NCBI RefSeq assembly: GCF_004193775.1
Contig: NC_041004.1
Span: 34,186,411-34,250,410 of the forward strand
Direction: 5' to 3'
Length of the DNA: 64,000 nt
Source: Glycine soja
Lineage: Eukaryota > Streptophyta > Magnoliopsida > Fabales > Fabaceae
Shown: piece after piece, positions 1 to 12,127 of the stretch
Numbering within the stretch: position 1 is the first letter of the stretch
Layout of the letters: every line of letters begins with the position of its first letter
Made by a program: the position numbers and the translations under genes
Notes under the pieces: generated by a model
What the model saw: the letters and a program-made list of their open reading frames with translations, nothing else
What the model was told of the DNA's origin: nothing
Database searches by the model: none

Positions 1-192
1 AGATAAAAATATTTAATGTGAAAATGATAAGAAAGTAAAGAAAAATATTATCAACAAAACAATTTTCTAATTTTCAATAAAATAAGTTCTACCTTTAGTT
101 TCTCGGCAAATGTGTTCGGTTAGCTTTTGTCTAAATTATTATACCTTTACTTTTCTCTATTCTCTACTTTTTCTCTCTGAGTTAACTAGCAT

Positions 193-867
193 TTGGTGTC
201 CACCAGGTACTTTTACCTTCCCAGTGATTGGGTGCGCAACAGTGGTTGTGCCCTTCATGTCTTAAGAACCGCAACAAAGTTGCAAGACTCAGGAGTGAGC
301 TTTGAGAAAGATGTGGAGAGAAGGTTGCTAGACTTAACCTTTGAGAAGAAGCCAATTCTGAGTTCCTTTCTTTGCTTTGGTTGCTTGCCATACTTGAAAC
401 ACTTCAAGGCACGTTTTAGGATCCCCCAGTTGAAGGTGGACCACACAACCGAATGTGTGTTCAGGAACCTCATTGCCTTTGAGCAGTGTCACTACCCTGA
501 GAAACCCTACATTTGCAACTACGTTTCTTTGATTGATTCTCTTATTCACACTCAGCTTGATGTGGAGTTGCTTGTTGAAAAAGAAGTGATTGTGCATGAA
601 CTTGGGAGTGATAAGGAAGTGGCGGTTCTTGTTAATGGTCTAAGCAAACACGTGGTGGCGAACACAACGTGTTACTACGAGACGATAAATGAACTCAACA
701 AGCATTACCAGAACATTTGGAACCGTACCATGGCGGCGTTGTGGTTGGTGTACTTCAGAGACCCTTGGAGGGCAAGTTCCACCATGGTGGGGATTGTTGT
801 GCTCGTTTTTGCTGTGTTCCAATTCATACGCGCTGCGCGTGCAGTGTTAGGGTATGATAAATTTTAG
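193..867 (+). CDS. DUF247 (UPF0481) protein, C-terminal part only
   Basis: The open frame gives about 225 residues matching the C-terminal half of DUF247 proteins. It has the block with VLRTATKL, RFRIPQLKVDHTTECVFRN, the NYVSLIDSLIHT stretch, a DPWRASSTMVG block and a final hydrophobic segment (IVVLVFAVFQFI) that fits the family's C-terminal membrane anchor. The family's function is mostly unknown. No ATG begins the frame: it is closed by TAG at 187-189 and similarity to the intact copy at 29285-30655 begins only around position 250, so residues before that are not family-like. A pyrimidine-rich stretch ends in AG at 188-189, so this could be the last exon of a gene starting left of the window; since DUF247 genes are usually intronless, a 5'-truncated pseudogene is equally possible. 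It is more diverged from the other two copies than they are from each other. Confidence 0.75.
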   Translation: MVSTRYFYLPSDWVRNSGCALHVLRTATKLQDSGVSFEKDVERRLLDLTFEKKPILSSFLCFGCLPYLKHFKARFRIPQLKVDHTTECVFRNLIAFEQCHYPEKPYICNYVSLIDSLIHTQLDVELLVEKEVIVHELGSDKEVAVLVNGLSKHVVANTTCYYETINELNKHYQNIWNRTMAALWLVYFRDPWRASSTMVGIVVLVFAVFQFIRAARAVLGYDKF

Positions 868-1040
868 ATACAATTATTTAGGTTTTGTTTGCGTTGTTAT
901 TCGAATAGAATTGATATTTTACTTCGATAATTCACGTTTTTATAAACTATCGAAGTGAAACTCTAATTCTAGTTTGAAAACAACTCAAACATTGCTTAAA
1001 GAAATTGTATCTTAGTTTCGTATTTATTTAATACTTCATC

Positions 1041-1043
<3 letters not shown>

Positions 1044-1100
<57 letters not shown>
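1044..1100. repeat. (TA)n microsatellite
   Basis: Uninterrupted TA dinucleotides for about 57 bases, 180 bases after the DUF247 stop codon. Such tracts are frequent in this window and likely length-variable. Confidence 0.95.
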
Positions 1101-1103
<3 letters not shown>

Positions 1104-3231
1104 GGGGTTTTTTCTTGCATGGGTAATGAATGAGCAGTGTGTCAATATATAGCGAATATAATCTCATCGATCAATGCAACTAATAATGGAATGAGTCCTG
1201 AATTGTTATGATGCCACTAATAATTAAACTCTGTTGCGACTTTTGTAAGAGAAAATGTGTCGGCACCCTTGGGAGGAGTTATATATATGTTAGAAATGCA
1301 CATGCATATTTTTGAAAAGGGTCGTATTAATAAACATGTATTCTATTTTATTTTTCAATCTGCATAACTTATTATATATTTATCTTTGATCTTTTCTGTT
1401 TTCTTTCCATTTCTCTTTTTTTTTTTTACCTCAAAATGGACGTTTAGTATTTTCCTTTTTGAAAAGAGAAAAATAAAGTTTATTTGATAGTCGTTGATCT
1501 GATTCTCTATAATAGATTTTTTGCACCTAACAATAATTAGCTTGGTGAGAGTGTAACCATTGATCATGTAGTATAGTAGTTCATATCGATTTCGGCGTAA
1601 CCAATGTCTATATTGTGTTTTAATATTTGGTAGCATTTTATGGAGAGCATGCATACATTTTAAGTAGTAAGTTTCATAAAACATAAATCATGGGTAATAA
1701 CCTTTTTAAAGATATTTATATTTTTTTCGAAGGATTTTGTAATTGTTTGGTATGGAGTCAAGGTCACTTTTTCGAAGTGTTTTGTTCGTTGTAATAAAAT
1801 ATTATTCGATATGTATAACAATATTTTAAAATATGAACATATTTTTATTATGATTTTCCTACATGTTAAAGAATAATTTCGATTTATGATATACTGCAAA
1901 ATTTTATACCGCCAGCCAATTTTATGTATTGAAATTAATTTCATTTTAGCTGCTGCAAAAATTTTACCTATATGATACGATGAATTAAATTAAAAAAATT
2001 ATATATTAGTTATATTACTTTATTATATAGTTAAATTTTAGGCAGCGCTGCGAAACATTGAACGCATATATATAATTCTTAATCAATATTATTATTCAAA
2101 AAATTTAAATATAATATATTGATCTACTTATTAAATTTACACATAAAATACCACTGAGCATGTAGATAACTGACACAGAATCACTCTTGTTTTAAATTTT
2201 TGGAGTATTCATCTAGCATTTTCTTGGTGTTATATCAAGTTGTTTGAAGGACTTTCAAGGATTAATTTTAATCTTAATTTGGTTTAGCATTATCCCAAAA
2301 ATACTGATTTTAGGTTACTTTTTTTTCACTGAGTCTTTTCCCGTAAATGCAATGCCATTTCCTGCGAAAATATTATTTTCCTTGACGTGTGGTTCTCAGG
2401 ATAGTCTCTTTCTTCTTCTTCTTCCTCTAAATGAATTAATTCCTAAGCTAAGGAAGAGCTCTTGCTAGTTCTAATTCATGGGTTACCAAGAAGCAGTGAC
2501 AGGTCTAGAAAATTTTGTGGAGGCAAAGAAATAAACTATGATATTTTCATAGGCAAAAAAATATTATATATAAGTTTTTAGAGAAAATAGAAACAATTAA
2601 AATTAAATAGATAAAATTAGTATTGATTTATTTTTCTGTGATAAATTAGTACTTATTTATTCTTTTTTAATATTTTTACATTCATTTTTTAAAAATAATT
2701 ATCTTAATTATGGGATAATTTCTAGTTTTTTTTGGTGAATAAAAAAATGATAAATCCATTTACCCTCCTTGAAAACACAAATAGTTGTTCATTTACCGGC
2801 CCTCATTGAAGACACACAACTAATAGTCCAAAATGCTGTTGCTTTATATGTGTGGAAATGTCACAAACTTTAAAATCGCTAGGTTTAACTTTACTTTCTC
2901 CCATTAAAAAAACTTTACTTTCTCTATTTCTTTTGGTCGGCACTTTCTCTATTTTCTATGGGCATTATCTAATCATGTTTATATCAAGTATCACTGATCC
3001 ATTATTTTTTGCTTTACGCATGCATTAATATTGTGATGTCCGTCTTGCATATGGGCCACATAAAACCTTTCAATTTTTTACTAATTAGTGGATAAACATT
3101 TAGACTAAAAATATCTTTATAGTTGGTAGCTAATGGTATTGTAGAAACGGGGGGAAAGCTACTGATAACATAGAATTATGGAAAGAAATTCAAGATGATA
3201 GTAAAAATAACTCCATTTAATTATTTCTATT
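1101..3231. other. AT-rich intergenic DNA, no gene seen
   Basis: All frames are broken within about 110 codons and the short open stretches have low-complexity, AT-driven composition with no recognisable domain. No RNA gene or terminal repeats were seen. Confidence 0.6.
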
Positions 3232-4240
3232 GGGATTTTTTCATCCCAATAATACAAAAAAAAAAAAATCCAAATAATACAATTTAAAAATTATTTACAT
3301 AAATAATATAAATTACTATTTAAAGTGAGAAATCAATTTCCTCTAAACGATTCATTTTATTTTATTTTTTATTTTTACGTTGTGAAATATGAAACCGATA
3401 ATGTTGTTTTTTTTTATTTAATGTCGGATAAACTGACACAAAATACAGAAAAATTACAAATTTCATTACAATTGTTTTAATTATTGTTTAACATTTCATT
3501 GTATAATTATATTTTATTGTAAACTTTTTAATTATAATATACTCTTTATTTTTATATTTATATTTTACAATTTTAACAAAAAAACTGAAATAAAGATTAA
3601 TAAACTACATATGAATGAAAAATACTTATACTTTTAAAAGTAGTTTCTAATAAAATAACCATTTTTTATTTTTCCTTTACAATCTAATATAGTTATTTTG
3701 CATCGGCCAAACTCTATCACGCACATACTATTTTAATATCAAACATTCTCTATTATATCCCCCACGCAAAATACCTATATTTGAGATAAAAGAAAAATAA
3801 AAATCTGGTTATTTTATTAAAAAAATAATTTTAAAAATATAAGTATTTTTTCATTCATATCTACTTTATTAATCTTTATTTTATTCTTTTAAGATTATTA
3901 AATATATGTACAAAAATGAAGAAAATATTATATTATAAAGTTTACAATGAAATATATATAATCATATAGCGAAAGAATAAATAATAATTAAAACAATTAC
4001 AATGACATTTGTAATTTTTTTTATATTTTTCGTCAGCTTGACTTGGCTGATCCTAAATAAATAAAAATAACAAATTTGGGATTAATCGATTTTACATGTA
4101 AAAATAAAAAAAAATGAGAAATTAGATGGGGAACTGATTTCTCATCGTAAATAATAATTTATTATTTGTGTAAATAATTTTGAGTTGTATTATTTAAATA
4201 ATTTTTAAACTTTTTTTGTATTATTGGGATGAAAAATTCC
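3232..4240. mobile_element. Long foldback (hairpin) element, about 1 kb
   Basis: The two halves are reverse complements of each other over almost their whole length. The left end carries CATCCCAATAATACAAA (from about 3246) and the right end its complement TTTGTATTATTGGGATG (4215-4231). Inner matching pairs include the GAGAAATCAATTTCC block near 3328 against the one near 4127, the TTACAATTG block near 3465 against 3992, and the ATGAATGAAAAATACTTAT block near 3611 against 3841. The loop is roughly 3690-3785. No coding capacity is seen, so it is a non-autonomous element of foldback or MITE type. A target duplication could not be fixed, so the superfamily is unknown. Confidence 0.75.
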
Positions 4241-4395
4241 TACTATCGGTGAAGGGATTGATAGGATATATTCAGTATTTGGAAGCCGAAATCGAGTTCC
4301 TACAAATGACTATTGATTAAAACTGGAAAGCCGAAAAAATAAATATATTCTACTTGTTAAAAAAAATCATTTAGTTTTAGTGGTAATGATGTGTT

Positions 4396-4706
4396 TAGGG
4401 GTGAAAATAGACCAGACTTTAAAAGATAGATATGAGCCTAGTCTATGATGAATTATGATGAATTTTTTATGTCTGAGTCTGACCTATAGCCTATCAAAGA
4501 TTTTTATTTTTGGTTCGGCGTGACCTTTTTAAAAGCCTAATCTGGCTTGATAGTTTTTTTAAGAACGAAAGTACACCTAAATTATAATTAAAGTCATTAT
4601 AGGAATGAAAGTTATGGAGCCGTAATGTGTAATCAAATCTGCTAGTTTAAAAAAAATTAATTATACCCAAAAAATAATATAAGTATAAATTGGTATCCAA
4701 AAATTA

Positions 4707-4739
<33 letters not shown>

Positions 4740-4799
4740 CCAGCCTATCAGGTCAGGTCGTAGACCTTTATAGGTCGACCTGACCTATTTCCACCTCTA
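4396..4799. mobile_element. hAT-type MITE with 8-bp target duplication
   Basis: A 404-bp non-coding element bounded by GATGTGTT at 4388-4395 and again at 4800-4807, a perfect 8-bp target duplication. Imperfect terminal inverted repeats begin TAGGGGTGAAAATAG on the left and TAGAGGTGGAAATAG when the right end is read on the minus strand. An 8-bp duplication with a TAGGGGTG-like terminus is characteristic of plant hAT derivatives. It holds a TA/GA microsatellite at 4706-4738 and ends in a GGTCGACCTGACC-rich stretch. Confidence 0.85.
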
Positions 4800-4807
4800 G
4801 ATGTGTT

Positions 4808-7436
4808 AAATCATTTAGGTCGTTAAATATAGATATTTTTTTAAGACCATTAAATATAGATATTATTAACTTTAATAATCATGATTTTTTATTAGTTGAT
4901 GATGGAATTAAAATTGAATTTTTGTTTTGAATGCTACTCGTGATTGGTTGAGTCACGCATGTAATTAATATCTGGTGAGACCGTGAGAGGTCCCTGCCAT
5001 CGTTGAATGTGGCTATAAAAACTGTTTCTCATATTGTTTATTACTACCCTTTTCCTAATAAGATCAACACAAAGATGAACACGTCTTAAATGTCAAGTAC
5101 ATATGTATTTATAAGATTATTAATTTACGTAGAATAAATAATACAAGAGAGTAACATATATAAAATCTTTTTACATTATCCTCTAATAAAAATAGTCACT
5201 ACAAATATTAATTTGTATAATAATTATTTTAAAAATTATACCAAAACAATTTATAATGTTTTTTTTAGGAAAAAACCCTAAATATGTCGATATTATAAAA
5301 TATTTTACACTAACAATACATACTTATTAAACTAATTTAACTATTAACTTGTATTCCCCAAAATTGGTGTCAAAACTTAAGTAGATACATATATGGATTT
5401 ACTCTCTCTCTTTAATTTTTTAGCAATTTAATATATTAAGTGGGAAGACTTCTTATATTATTAATAACTCTCAAGAATAAATCTAGATCATACAAATATA
5501 ATTGCAATTAATTAATACTCATATATAATCACTTAAAAAAGTAACGGAACTTTATCTTTTAATCTTAACCTTTTACAATTTGACCATAATTAATTCTTTT
5601 TTTAGAGAAACCATAATTAATTCTTATTACTATTTCATAATAAAATTTCTCTCACTTAATATGCTCATAATATATTATTTATATAATAAAATTACAAGTT
5701 AATTTTGGTATATTATTGATATAAATATATTTACATTTTAATATTATAAATCATTTTAAATTTTAAAATGAATTATTAAAAATAAATAATTTTTAATTAT
5801 ATAATAATTCATGATTTGATATTAATGTAAAAAATCTTTTATACTATTTGAATTCATGAAGTTATATCATAACTTACGTATCACTTTTTTTTTATTTCTT
5901 TCTATTATTTTATTTATTTATATAATTTTTTCTTTTATCTTATTTGTCTTGTTATTAAATTAGTGTGCATGTTTCTTGTAAGAATTCAAGTTCTCGTTAG
6001 TGCAATTTCACTTTAATTAAAAGAGTGCAATAAAAGTTTGGGTTAAAAGGTCAGTGTCGGGTTCTAATCATGCACTTCGAATCTTGGAGTAGCTTTTATA
6101 AAAGAAAGCATGACTTGACTACAACGATTTTTTTCTCCTTTGTCCTTTCTTTTTGAAGCTGTAAATGTCAAAAATAAATAAGATCTGTTCAATAAAGACT
6201 GCATTCCTGTAAGTCATGTAGTTGTGATCCCACGATATATTTGTGGCCATTGTAAAATTGTTTTTAAAGAAAATTTATTTAATAAGATTAATTTTTGTTA
6301 AAATTAATTTTAAAGTGTTATTTAATTTAACAATTCATATTGTATTTGACTGGTGCAATGATATTTTCTTCGTTTTTCTTATCTATACGGTGGGTGTATA
6401 TAAATTAAAAGACATATGTTTTTTTTAACATTAAAATTGTATAAATTTTATTATGACTTTTAATCTTTTTTAAAAACATTCCATGAGTTATGTTTTTTTC
6501 TTTCTAAAATAAGAAAATAGTAGAGAAGCACTATTTTTTAATTTTAAAAAAATAATAAATAAAAATTAATTTTTCTATAAAGCTAGTAAATAATAAAATG
6601 AAGGTCCTATTTTCTTTTTTTATTTTGAATAAATTTTCTAATATTTTATAAATAAATTATTCAAAATGAATATAAATATATTTAAGCTTAAATATATCCT
6701 TAATCTCTAAAATATTTTCATATTTTACATTTCATCTCTAATAATTTATTGTTGACTTTCGGTATTTTGTATTACATCATGTCATTCATTTGCTCTATTA
6801 AGTGTTCCATGAAATATATTAGTGTTAGGCTAGATTAATTGGTTGAACAAAATGCAGGCTTTGTGGTTGGACCTTAAAAACAGGTCAAATCAATTTATAT
6901 ATTTTCCCCTAATATAGATTAATTGATTGAAAAAAATGTGTGAATTGTTTGATTTATACGGATATATATTTTTTGCAAGATAATTTATAAAGATTCAAAT
7001 ATCACAAAGAAAATTCTATTGAGGAATGGAAATCTTGATTAAAGAAAGAAAAGAACCTTTAAAAACTTTTCTCTAAGATGAATATAAAGGATATTTCCTC
7101 TGGTTGGAAGAAGATATTTTGAAAACACTGAGAAAAATCCTTTTGAATATTTTTAAAACATCATAATTAAAATTAACCTTCAATTATATATATATATATA
7201 TATACATATATATATAGTTAGTTAGTTATACAAATATACGTCCTAATTCACCATAATTAAGGTTACTTTTGACTGCATTTGTCAAAATTTTCTCAGAAAC
7301 CATTCCAAAAATATAAACATAATCTTAATTTTATCCCTTAAAAGTTTTTTTATTTTGTAAAAATTTCTGTTTTCATGTAAAAGAATCAAAATCTTATGTT
7401 TTAATGGGAATAGAAATTATTTTGTAATATAACTTC
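4808..7436. other. AT-rich intergenic DNA, no gene seen
   Basis: No frame longer than about 60 codons and no recognised product. It holds one copy of a segmental repeat (about 6128-6420, listed separately) and a TA tract near 7185-7216. No other structure was identified. Confidence 0.6.
6128..6420. repeat. Diverged dispersed repeat, copy 1 of 3
   Basis: This stretch aligns with about 24085-24300: both share a CTTTTTGAAGCTG start, an AATAAATCTG/AATAAAGAC region, then GTATTTGACTGGTGCAATGA (or GACAGG in copy 2) followed by TATTTTCTTC. A shorter third copy lies at about 25750-25900. It may be an old transposon fragment or part of the block duplication that also spread DUF247. Confidence 0.55.
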
Positions 7437-8480
7437 TCACTATTAAAAAAAAAAAAAACCCTACAAAAAAAGGACACACACTTTTAGTGACGCCTGTGAT
7501 GAGAAAATCTTAGATAGGCACACACCCAACACATTAGATTTATACACATCCAATCAAAAGTTTACACGTTATTAAAAATAAATAAAGAATCTTTCTCTCT
7601 CCAATTCATCCCTTCTTTCTTGCTCTCACTTGCACCCTTGTCTCTTTCTTCCTCCATGAACACTAAACATGCCAAAAAGCATCATTGCACACCAATCTTC
7701 ACCCACCATGACAATCTGGAATTTCGTTGATGACGATGAGTTAGGCGTGTTGATGATGGTGTTCAATTTTGTTCCCTTTTTCGAGGAAGCCTCTTTTAGG
7801 AAGCTAAGGAAGTCACTGCAAAACTGAAGGATGTTATTGATCAGTATATATTTTTAATCATTATTATTGATTGATGATAATAATTGTAGGAATTTTTTTT
7901 TATTTTGTGTAAATTTGTGGTTTCAATTTCAGTTTAAAAGTCTTTGTTTTGGTTTTATTGCAGTACTTCTGCGGTTTTCTAAAGGCTTTATTTTTATGTT
8001 TTTCGTGTAGATTTTTTTTGGGTTGATAATAGTTGAAGTAATTTAAACTAAGTTTCAATCAATTCGGTCTATTCAGTGGCACACTGTCAATGATTACGAA
8101 AGTTTTAATCTTTTCATGTTGATAGTGCAAATAATGTTTTCAGAGGACTAAAATTAAATTCTACATATATATAAATGTTCTATTAGAAAAATCGTTTTTC
8201 AGGTTGGTTATTTAGCATATTTTACGATGGTTTAAAAATTGTCTTTAAAGTTGTTGTCGCGAAAAATTAACATTTTCTACAACAGATTTTAAACTGTCTT
8301 TAAATCTTGATTTCTATGTTGGTTCTCTTTGAAAATCATCTTAGAATATGTTTTTTGTTTTAAAAATATTTAAAAAATTGAGATTTTTAAAACGGTTCTT
8401 TCAATAAATCATCTTAAAAAATATATTTTCTAAGACAATTTTTTGAAGAACCATCTTACAAAGTCTGTTTAATTATCTTT
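7437..8480. mobile_element. Possible decayed CACTA-type element
   Basis: The left edge reads CACTATTAAAAAAA, resembling a CACTA terminus. The right part (8200-8470) holds repeated short motifs around GGTTCTTT, CATCTTAGAA and CCATCTTACAA in alternating orientation, like the subterminal repeats of legume CACTA elements. No transposase frame is present and no matching right terminus was found, so the boundaries are guesses. Confidence 0.3.
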
Positions 8481-8554
8481 TTTTTCCTTATGAGACATAA
8501 GTCATATTCACATAAATTAAATTTTAATTAAGTATATGAATATAGTCATACATT

Positions 8555-9295
8555 ATTGATAGAGGGTTGTCCAAATAGCACAATGACCTAAAAACTCTTC
8601 ATGAGTTGAAGGGGCCAATGACAAGGTCTAGAGTCAAGCTTCTATAAGAAGAGATGATCAAAAGGATCAGGGATGGACTAATCATCAAAGGAAAGGAAGG
8701 AGAAAATCATAAGGAGCCGAATTGGAGCACGTTGAAGATTGTTGAACAACACGCCTGGGCTTAGCGCACACCTTCAGTGGGCTTAGCGCGAGCTGTCTAG
8801 CTTAGCCCAATTCCAACCTAAGGAGAAATTGGACTTAGCGCGAGCTGCCTGGCTTAGCGCACACCTTTAGCGTGAATTTACGAAAATTCCTAATTTTTGT
8901 TTATTTGTGTAATGGGCTTGAGCTTGATGTAAATAGGTCTTATTAGAGGCTTAGTTATCCTCTAAAGCTAGTTCTATAAATACTCAGAAACTCTTAATTG
9001 TAGGGACTTTTGACATCGTTGAAATTAAGCTTGTGCTTAGAGAGAGCTTAGTTTTTTCTTTGGTTTTTGACTGAAAATCAAATTGATTTTTATCAAGGAA
9101 GCTATTCCTTTGTGGCGAATCCTCCTTCGGCTTATCAATTCTCTGTAGATTGTGGCATCATTCTGTTCATCTTCTTCATCTTATCCATATTTTATGTTCT
9201 GTTCTTGAGTTCTTGGAAGGTCAATAATGGTGATTCTTGAATTTGCATACGGAACGATCCGAACTAAGCGTCCATGACTTGGATTGCATCAATTA
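8555..9295. mobile_element. LTR fragment of a Ty3/gypsy-type element
   Basis: GC-richer than its surroundings, with repeated GGCTTAGCGCGAGCTG and GGCTTAGCGCACACC motifs near 8758-8870 and a TATA-like CTATAAATACTC stretch at about 8972, followed by transcribed-leader-like sequence. I recognise this style from legume gypsy LTRs. There is no second LTR or coding domain here and no clear terminus, so it is a fragment or solo LTR. It lies directly upstream of the truncated DUF247 pseudogene and may have caused the truncation. Confidence 0.5.
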
Positions 9296-9371
9296 TACAA
9301 GTTAAAATATATTTATAAATTGTGAACTTTTGAAAACTATGTTTCAAGTGCTATGTAACAATGAAAAACTT

Positions 9372-9850
9372 TTGGTTGCTTGCCATGTTGCAAGTTGTTC
9401 AATGCATGGTTTCAAATCCCTCAATTACGAGTAGACCACACAATAGAATGTGTTCTTAGGAACCTAATAGCCTTTGAGCAGTGTCACTATCTTAAGGAGC
9501 CTTACATTTGCAACTATGTTTCTCTAATTGACTCTCCTATTCACACCAAAGATGATACATGGTTTCTTGTTGAGAAAGAAGATATTGTCCATGAATTGGG
9601 AAGTGATTAGGAATTGGCGAATCTGGTCAACGATTTTTGCAAACATGAGCTGAAAAATTCAACATGCTACCACCAAATTATTGAAGATGTTAATGGACAC
9701 TACAACAACAATTGGAAATGGGCAACGGGTACATTAAGGTGGGTTTATTTCTGTGACCCTTGGAGAAGTAGTTCTACTATAGTTGGAGTTGCTATCCTAG
9801 TATTCAACATCTTCAACTTTTACCACGTTATTGATATAATCTTTAACTAA
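9372..9850 (+). pseudogene. DUF247 pseudogene, 5'-truncated with internal stop
   Basis: The translation matches the last 158 residues of the intact DUF247 protein at 29285-30655 almost residue for residue: GCLPCCKLF, IPQL.VDHT.ECVLRNLIAF, NYVSLIDS, HYNNNWKWA, and the C-terminal membrane segment. An in-frame TAG at 9608-9610 replaces the glutamine codon of the intact copy. The conserved DPWR arginine context is altered (Cys for Arg in FRDPW). Similarity stops abruptly at 9372, where unrelated sequence begins. Downstream sequence also matches the 3' flank of the intact gene, so this is a DNA block duplication rather than a retrocopy. Confidence 0.9.
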
Positions 9851-9913
9851 ATTGAGAATTATATTGATTGAATCATCTTTTCTGTATTGCATCATTGTCA
9901 ATGATTGCAGTGT

Positions 9914-10821
9914 TTACCGCTTCCTAAGGGTGTGATTCGTAGAATAGAGGCTGTCTGCAGGTCTTTTCTCTGGACTGGTAAAAGTTGTGTTACGAAGAAA
10001 AGTCCCGTGGCGTGGAATAAGGTATGTGCTCCAAAAAATCAAGGTGGTTTGAATGTGATAAGTTTCCAAAGTTGGAACAAGGCGTGCTTAATCAAACTAC
10101 TTTGGAATCTGTATAAGAAAGAAGATAGCTTGTGGATTCAATGGGTTCATACATACTACACTAGAGGAGAAGACATTATGACAGTGTCGATAAAAGCGTC
10201 CTGCTCTTGGATTATGAAAGGAATTCTAAAGCAGAGGGTGAAAGTGCAAGAGATGGCTCAATGGACAGATTTGCTCCAGACCAACAGATTTCGCGTCAAC
10301 CAGTTTTACTATGGGCTGTTGGAGCCCCAACCGGTGGTATCTTGGAGGAAAGTATTTTTTTAACAATGAAGCTCGGCCTAGAGCCTTGTTTATTCTATGG
10401 CTAGCTTGTCATAACAGATTGGCCACGAAAGAAAGGTTGTATAGGTTTGGTATTGTGAATGATGCCCGGTGTGCGTTCTGTGAAGAGGTTGAAACGGTTC
10501 AACATCTTCTGTTTGAATGCGGGGAAATGTATGCTATTTGGAAAAAGGTGCTGGATTGGTTAAATGTTGATCATGAACCCGCAGGGTGGTTGCAAGAGTT
10601 AGATTCGATAAAGGATACGAGCAAATGAAAGAATTGGAAGAGTCGTTTCCTAAAAACAGCTTTTGCGGAGATGGTGTATAGATGTTGGAAGTATAGAAAT
10701 AATAAAAATCATGAAAAAGTTGACACGACAGATATAGCTGATGAAATTATAGGTACAGTAGTGCATCGATTATGGATGAAAAGGAATTATAGAGAGCAAA
10801 TTGCTCACCTCCTTATGATAT
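9914..10821 (+). pseudogene. LINE reverse transcriptase C-terminus with zf-RVT domain
   Basis: The first frame (to about 10340) encodes the region after the polymerase palm, with FLWTGK and VAWNKVCAPKNQGGLNV, which is typical of plant LINE ORF2. A frameshift near 10340-10365 moves the frame; the second part carries RALFILWLACHNRLATKERL and the zinc-binding block CAFCEEVETVQHLLFEC, the zf-RVT signature. A TGA at 10626-10628 interrupts it and the frame continues with RNNKNHEKV to a TAG near 10821. Frameshift, stop and missing polymerase show that it is dead. Confidence 0.88.
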
Positions 10822-10924
10822 AGTTTTGGTTTTCTTTGTTTCTTTTAAACTGGACCCTATTGGTCGTTCTGTACTTCATAGTTTTTTGGAATATAAATTT
10901 ATATTTCTTTTTCAAAAAAAAAAA
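9914..10924 (+). mobile_element. 5'-truncated LINE (L1-type) insertion with poly(A) tail
   Basis: The insertion ends in a run of A (about 10913-10925) and is flanked by ATTGCAGTGT at 9904-9913 and ATTGCAATGT at 10925-10934, a 10-bp near-identical target duplication. The flanks join up with the uninterrupted sequence found downstream of the intact DUF247 gene (about 30850-30960), so the insertion site can be read directly. Only the 3' third of a non-LTR retrotransposon is present, as expected from aborted reverse transcription. Confidence 0.88.
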
Positions 10925-10934
10925 ATTGCAATGT

Positions 10935-11345
10935 AACTCTTCCATTTCCTATTTAATAGTTGCACGTAAGTGTGATGATGGTACTAGTACATCCTGAATT
11001 CTTGGAAATGTATTAAAATGAGCAACATTTTTTAATCAGGCTACTTCAGTAGGCTTGATTCTGAATATGATCATCTAATTTTTGTCATGAATTGATATAT
11101 CCTCTAAGAATATGTAAGTTAATTGTTTAGAGGGAGAAAGCTTCCCCAGTTTTGAAATGGACCTAATTTGATCATATTTCATGAAGTGAGGAAGCAATGC
11201 TCATAACAAAAAAGGTAGAAACTGTTTCAGGATGCTACAATCAAAAAATATCACAAGCATCATTTTACTCTAACCATTTCATTTCAAACCCAGTAATTAC
11301 TTGCACCACTCTAGGCCACTAGCATCTAATACACAAAAAACACAA
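10935..11345. repeat. Duplicated 3' flank of DUF247 (partner at 30931-31250)
   Basis: After the LINE insertion, the sequence resumes similarity to the DNA downstream of the intact DUF247 gene. Shared blocks are GTGTGATGATGGTAC, GAATTGATATATCCTCTAAG, TTTAGAGGGAGAAAG and AGCATCTAATACACAAAA, with small indels. This defines a duplicated unit covering at least the DUF247 3' half plus about 0.6 kb downstream. Confidence 0.8.
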
Positions 11346-12127
11346 TAATTAAGTGTGATAGTACATTAGAACTGAATAAGATCAAAGTACACAAATGACC
11401 AAATCATATATAATTTCATTAAGAAAAAACATAAGTTAATAATGTGAAAAACATTTAAAAAAAAAGAGTTAATTCCTACAAATCATTTGAACCTGGTAAA
11501 ACAACGTCACTATGGTCTATGGAATCAAATGGGGGCAAAATTACATTTAATTTCAAACTCACTAACTTCCTTGACTCGAGAGCTTATGCGAGTTTACACA
11601 AGCTTACCCAAAAAAATTGACAAGTTAACTCGTTTTGCCCATTTAGAATTACAAAATCATATAAGAGTTTATAAGAGTTAAACCTTCCCTTAACATGAAC
11701 TTACTCTCTCACCTAGGGTAGAGAGATTTAGACCACTCGGTCATGAGTAACCCATAAGTGAACCTAACACTATACTTTAACCCAAAATCTTAAGGTTCAA
11801 GTTTATGAGTTTTTTCCTCACTTATATGGTGTTCAACTTTTGCATTCCTACCTGATGTGAGACTTCATCTCACACTTGTATTCTAACAAATAGAAATTAA
11901 GAAAATGCAAAACAAGATGGAGAAAATTGAAAATTGGTTGGATTTTTTATTCAATGAATTAAACCACCTATAGAATGAGATCGAGTACTAGAGCATCATT
12001 TTGAGTTTATATTTTTCTATAAGCTCCTATATGTGACTAGGTCATACCTCGAATAAATGAGACATAGTCCAAAAAACATTCAAGTGTAAAAATATAATTT
12101 GTCCTGCCTTTTAAGTTTAGTATGAGT
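11346..12127. other. Intergenic DNA with a dispersed-repeat-like stretch
   Basis: No gene is recognised; the longest open frame is 64 codons. Positions about 11690-11890 read like the non-coding end of a plant retroelement, including TGATGTGAGACTTCATCTCACACTT, a motif style common in LTR or TRIM termini, but I could not find a partner copy or boundaries in this window. Confidence 0.4.

Noticed and set aside
1355..1944. Open minus-strand frames of 94-109 codons
   Set aside because: Amino-acid content is dominated by Ile, Asn, Lys and Tyr, as expected from AT-rich non-coding DNA, and no family motif is present.
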